Positions 60,967 through 64,000 of a DNA stretch of 64,000 nucleotides are shown here, piece after piece. The translations under genes were made by a program, and so were the position numbers. How positions within the stretch are numbered: the stretch's first letter is position 1; each line of letters opens with the position of its first letter. The stretch is from RUG14300 sp964391805 (GTDB lineage Bacteria > Bacillota > Clostridia > Christensenellales > CAG-1252): positions 62,001 to 126,000 of the forward strand of contig CAYMNK010000002.1 in assembly GCA_964391805.1 (NCBI GenBank), read 5' to 3'. The notes under the pieces are model-generated. The model did not search any database, was not told the DNA's origin, and worked only from the letters and a program-made list of their open reading frames with translations.

Positions 60967-63903
60967 CTACTCATTAAATGTAATGGTTATTGTTGCGGAA
61001 TCTGCAGAATCGCTTACTATCGTGATATCGAAATTGATAAGTTTATTATCATTACGCGTGTAAGAAGAGAATACTTCACTAAACTTATCACCTGTATGCC
61101 ATAAGTCACCAGATGAAGCTAAACCTTTACTACTATTGAAATTATTTTCGCCGTCAGCTTCGACAAGTTTAATAAGAGCTATATCGGTTATAGAATTGTT
61201 ATAATTGGTTAACGAATAATATTCATCCTCATCGCACGGCTTATCGATTTGAGACGAAACATGGTAGATACGTACACCGTACCTTGCCCCATCATATAGA
61301 TACGAACCATCCATATTGGCTTCCAATGCATTCAAACCTGTAGCCGAATATAAGTCGATAAGTAGATATTCGGAAAAATACGAGTTATTGAAGTTCAACG
61401 GAACTAAAATGCAGTCGCCCTTAGTCGATAAAGACGAAATGGTAACTGTTTGAGTAGAGGTAACAATGGTTGCATCCATCCATCCGAGCATAATCTTGGA
61501 ATATGCACCATGATCGCCTATGTTGTAATCCATCATATCTGCTCCACCCAATCCCTCGTTGGAACCTTCATATTCATAATAATCATAGTAATCATCGAGT
61601 CCTAAGAGATGTCCTGTTTCATGGATATATGTCATAGTATTGATGCTTATCGGGTATACAACATCGGTAGGACTTGTTGCCTCTATACTTTCATCCATAA
61701 AGTCAAAACCAGCAAACATATAATAATACGGATTTACATCATCATAGGTTTCCTCATTAGGATAATAAGTTACATACGCCCAGTAAAAGTCGGCATTAGT
61801 ATAATCAACCGGTGCAGAATAGATAATATAAACAGCATCTATACAACCATCATTATTTGTATCATATTTAGAGAAGTCAATACTGCTATCAAGAGCGGAT
61901 AGCGCTTCCTTAAGAACTGCATCGGAGCCTGTCTCGTTTCTATTATTAGAGTTCTTGTAGCTTTCATAATAGTTTGATTTATTATTCAATTTAACGATAT
62001 CGGTAATATCAAATGATAAATTCAACTTGCCGTAAGAACTCTTTTGATAAAATGTTTTGACACTTTCCCAACCGGTATCTTCGGATGTTCCATTAAAGGC
62101 AAGGTTAAGCTTTTCAAGCTGTGTTGAAGTAATAGTATCACCTTTAAATTGAACAGGGATTACCAAAACATTTATATTTCCTGTGGATGGTAACCCGATA
62201 GCTCCGTCATTCTCAAGAATTTTATCTTGAAGGTCATCTTGGTCAAATGTTTCCTCATTATATACTTGATCTTCCATAGTTTCGGTAGGCTTGGTATTTC
62301 CACCAGATGAACTACCGCCACCCGATGAGCTACCATTTATGGATATGGAAAGAATGTACATTGACTTCTCCGATTGTGTAGGCGATAAAACTATTTGAAC
62401 CTTACCATTCAACTTTTCGGTCGAAGTAAATGTCAAGGTAGTCAAAACATTAAAACTTGAAGCCTCAAGAACCTTTACAGTTTCCTTTCCATCGGACAAA
62501 AGTGCGGAGTTTCCAACATTAACACTAACGTACATACCGTTCTTTGCGTTAGTTTGAACAACAAGAGTTACAGAAGTAACGCTTGATACGCTTGAAACAG
62601 ATGTGAGTTTTACTTCACCATTTTTTTGCAAGAACTGTACTCCTCTACCATTGGCAAAACCATTAGCTGCGGTATCAGTTATATAAGCAAGTTCATTACT
62701 TCCTACCGTTAAGTCATATTTTTTTGCCGCAACGAATGTCGAATTTAAACTGACACTAACGGATGTATCGTCATCATCATAATCACCACCGGATGTGTCT
62801 TCTTCTGCATCGGGAATTTCAAATGATACATTACCGTAATCGTAGAATTTGTAAACTGTAGAATAACCGGAATCAAGTTCGGCTACAATCTCGGATATCT
62901 TACCATTGGATAATTTAATGGTAAACGAAGTATATGTTTCATCTTCAAATTCTCCAACAAAATATTCACCGACTTCAGAGGGATTATCTGCCACATATAC
63001 GCCATTACTATACTCAAAGGTGTAGTAGGATAAAACGTTAGGATCAACAAGATACATATATGACACTAATTCATAGTAATCATCGCTATCTTCGGAGTAT
63101 TTAAAGTATCCTTCTTCTAAATAATCGGCAATAAACCAATACTTATCGTTCACTTTATCATATTGAATATAGTCAGTATATATCTCGTTATCAGTAGCGG
63201 TATATTGATTCTTAATATTTTTTCCCATATACCAATAGAAATCTTCGGATTCAAGAGTTCCGTTATAGTAGACAAACACGTCTGCTCTAAAATTCCAAGA
63301 ATCATAATTGGAGAATGAGTCCAATACATCGGTTAAAGAATTAGATACAACAACAGCATTAACGGTTACATTCAAAGTTGCAGATTTTCCAGAATAAATA
63401 CAAGTAACGGTGAAGCTTCCTGCCTTGGTTAGGTCGACAGAAGATAGATCAAGCATTTCATCGGTTACGATAATGCCATCACCATTCTTGACAATAGAAA
63501 AGTGTGATTTGAAATCTTCTTCATCGCCAACATTTAATGTTATTGATGATTCGCCTATAATCGATACAACAATTTCATCTTCTACAGGTTGCTCTTTGGC
63601 ATCAATAACGGTAAAGGTTATCGATACGCTCTTTTCGAAATATGTACAACTAACATCGAAAGTACCTGACTTGGTCAGATCGACTGCCGATAAATCGAGC
63701 ATATCCTCTGTGGTAGGTACAATATTTCCTTCCGATACTATGATAAAGTATTTCGTGAAGTCAACTTCGCTACCAACTTCCAAACTACGTGACAAACTAT
63801 TATCTACTCCGATAACCGCTCCGTCAACTGTTTCACAAGCAACTACGCCCATGATAAGAGTCAAAACGAGAAGTATAGCAAGCAATAAACCATATTTTTT
63901 CAT
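60967..63903 (-). CDS. M6-family (immune-inhibitor-A-like) zinc metalloprotease lipoprotein
   Basis: 978 residues; AAGGAG 8 bases before the ATG. A lipoprotein signal ends at VVAC (C23). Two Ig-like repeats follow (about 30-100 and 112-182), each with MLDLSxVDLTK-x-G-x-F-x-V; then a beta-rich region (190-525), a Gly/Ser linker (524-535) and the protease domain. The zinc site is HETGHLLGLD (761-770), an M6-type HExxHxxGxxD. DTNNDGCID (681-689) may bind calcium. It is an extracellular, lipid-anchored protease acting on proteins or glycoproteins. It is monocistronic with its own promoter and terminator. Confidence 0.9.
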   Translation of the reverse strand: MKKYGLLLAILLVLTLIMGVVACETVDGAVIGVDNSLSRSLEVGSEVDFTKYFIIVSEGNIVPTTEDMLDLSAVDLTKSGTFDVSCTYFEKSVSITFTVIDAKEQPVEDEIVVSIIGESSITLNVGDEEDFKSHFSIVKNGDGIIVTDEMLDLSSVDLTKAGSFTVTCIYSGKSATLNVTVNAVVVSNSLTDVLDSFSNYDSWNFRADVFVYYNGTLESEDFYWYMGKNIKNQYTATDNEIYTDYIQYDKVNDKYWFIADYLEEGYFKYSEDSDDYYELVSYMYLVDPNVLSYYTFEYSNGVYVADNPSEVGEYFVGEFEDETYTSFTIKLSNGKISEIVAELDSGYSTVYKFYDYGNVSFEIPDAEEDTSGGDYDDDDTSVSVSLNSTFVAAKKYDLTVGSNELAYITDTAANGFANGRGVQFLQKNGEVKLTSVSSVSSVTSVTLVVQTNAKNGMYVSVNVGNSALLSDGKETVKVLEASSFNVLTTLTFTSTEKLNGKVQIVLSPTQSEKSMYILSISINGSSSGGGSSSGGNTKPTETMEDQVYNEETFDQDDLQDKILENDGAIGLPSTGNINVLVIPVQFKGDTITSTQLEKLNLAFNGTSEDTGWESVKTFYQKSSYGKLNLSFDITDIVKLNNKSNYYESYKNSNNRNETGSDAVLKEALSALDSSIDFSKYDTNNDGCIDAVYIIYSAPVDYTNADFYWAYVTYYPNEETYDDVNPYYYMFAGFDFMDESIEATSPTDVVYPISINTMTYIHETGHLLGLDDYYDYYEYEGSNEGLGGADMMDYNIGDHGAYSKIMLGWMDATIVTSTQTVTISSLSTKGDCILVPLNFNNSYFSEYLLIDLYSATGLNALEANMDGSYLYDGARYGVRIYHVSSQIDKPCDEDEYYSLTNYNNSITDIALIKLVEADGENNFNSSKGLASSGDLWHTGDKFSEVFSSYTRNDNKLINFDITIVSDSADSATITITFNE

Positions 63904-63936
63904 ATATGATACTCCTTAACAATATTTGATAGAATA

Positions 63937-63965
63937 TTATTACACTTTTAATAGAAAAATGTCAA
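63937..63965 (-). promoter_or_regulatory. Promoter of the metalloprotease gene
   Basis: Minus-strand TTGACA (63960-63965), 17-base spacer, TAATAA (63937-63942). Behind it is an AT-rich inverted repeat (63,970-63,993, arms GATTTTAAA/TTTAAAATC), a hairpin of an upstream unit or an UP-like element. Confidence 0.6.
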
Positions 63966-64000
63966 TACAGATTTTAAAAAAATGTTTAAAATCTATAAAA

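Overview
The window reads as a piece of chromosome from an AT-rich, Gram-positive-type bacterium, most likely an uncultured clostridial (Firmicutes/Bacillota) gut organism. Evidence: strong AGGAGG-type ribosome binding sites, sigma-A promoters (TTGACA-N17-TATAAT type), a Firmicutes-type LexA box (GAAC-N4-GTTC), Sfp-type phosphopantetheinyl transferase, lipoproteins and BspA-like leucine-rich repeats. TAA, TAG and TGA all serve as stops. The exact order or family is not determinable by eye. No rRNA, tRNA, CRISPR array, integrase or transposase was seen.

Left third (1-35,250, minus strand). One gene of 30.2 kb encodes a 10,074-residue lipoprotein: an N-terminal lipobox, seven Ig-like modules, then about 29 BspA-type leucine-rich-repeat modules interrupted by non-LRR inserts. 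It is followed by a separately promoted operon for a type IV pilus / type II secretion-like inner-membrane platform (GspF/PilC, PilM-like, PilN-like, PilO-like, PilX-like pilin, the last cut by the window edge). About half of the LRR modules begin with a Cys that occurs together with a downstream His-x-Cys...His cluster, an undescribed-looking co-varying motif.

Middle (35,700-46,150). A housekeeping run on the minus strand: pepF (oligoendopeptidase F), a lipoprotein, dnaB, a small membrane protein, a phosphopantetheinyl transferase, acyl carrier protein and an esterase; then an orphan PTS-IIC-like permease with a SpoU/TrmH methyltransferase. Divergent from these is a 415-residue ferritin-like protein.

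Accessory island (46,138-48,048). A 1.9-kb AT-rich block lies between two identical 27-bp copies of a terminator hairpin. It holds a WYL-type regulator with a coupled 41-residue basic protein on one strand, and a compact two-gene pair on the other (DUF4258/BECR-like putative toxin plus small acidic partner). This is the best candidate here for a small uncharacterised mobile or defence/competition module.

Right part (48,250-64,000). lexA with its own LexA box, bracketed by near-identical intergenic repeats; an operon of PP-loop ATPase, flavodoxin-ferredoxin and a propeller-like protein; a lone ADP-ribosylglycohydrolase with an inverted repeat in its leader; an RlmD-type rRNA methyltransferase; serS with an M29 aminopeptidase; a plus-strand pair of FAD oxidoreductase and FNR/2Fe-2S reductase; and an M6-family metalloprotease lipoprotein. 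Five intergenic loci carry members of one dispersed repeat family sharing cores such as TTATCGTCCGCAAGATACC and CTCAGTATGAC.
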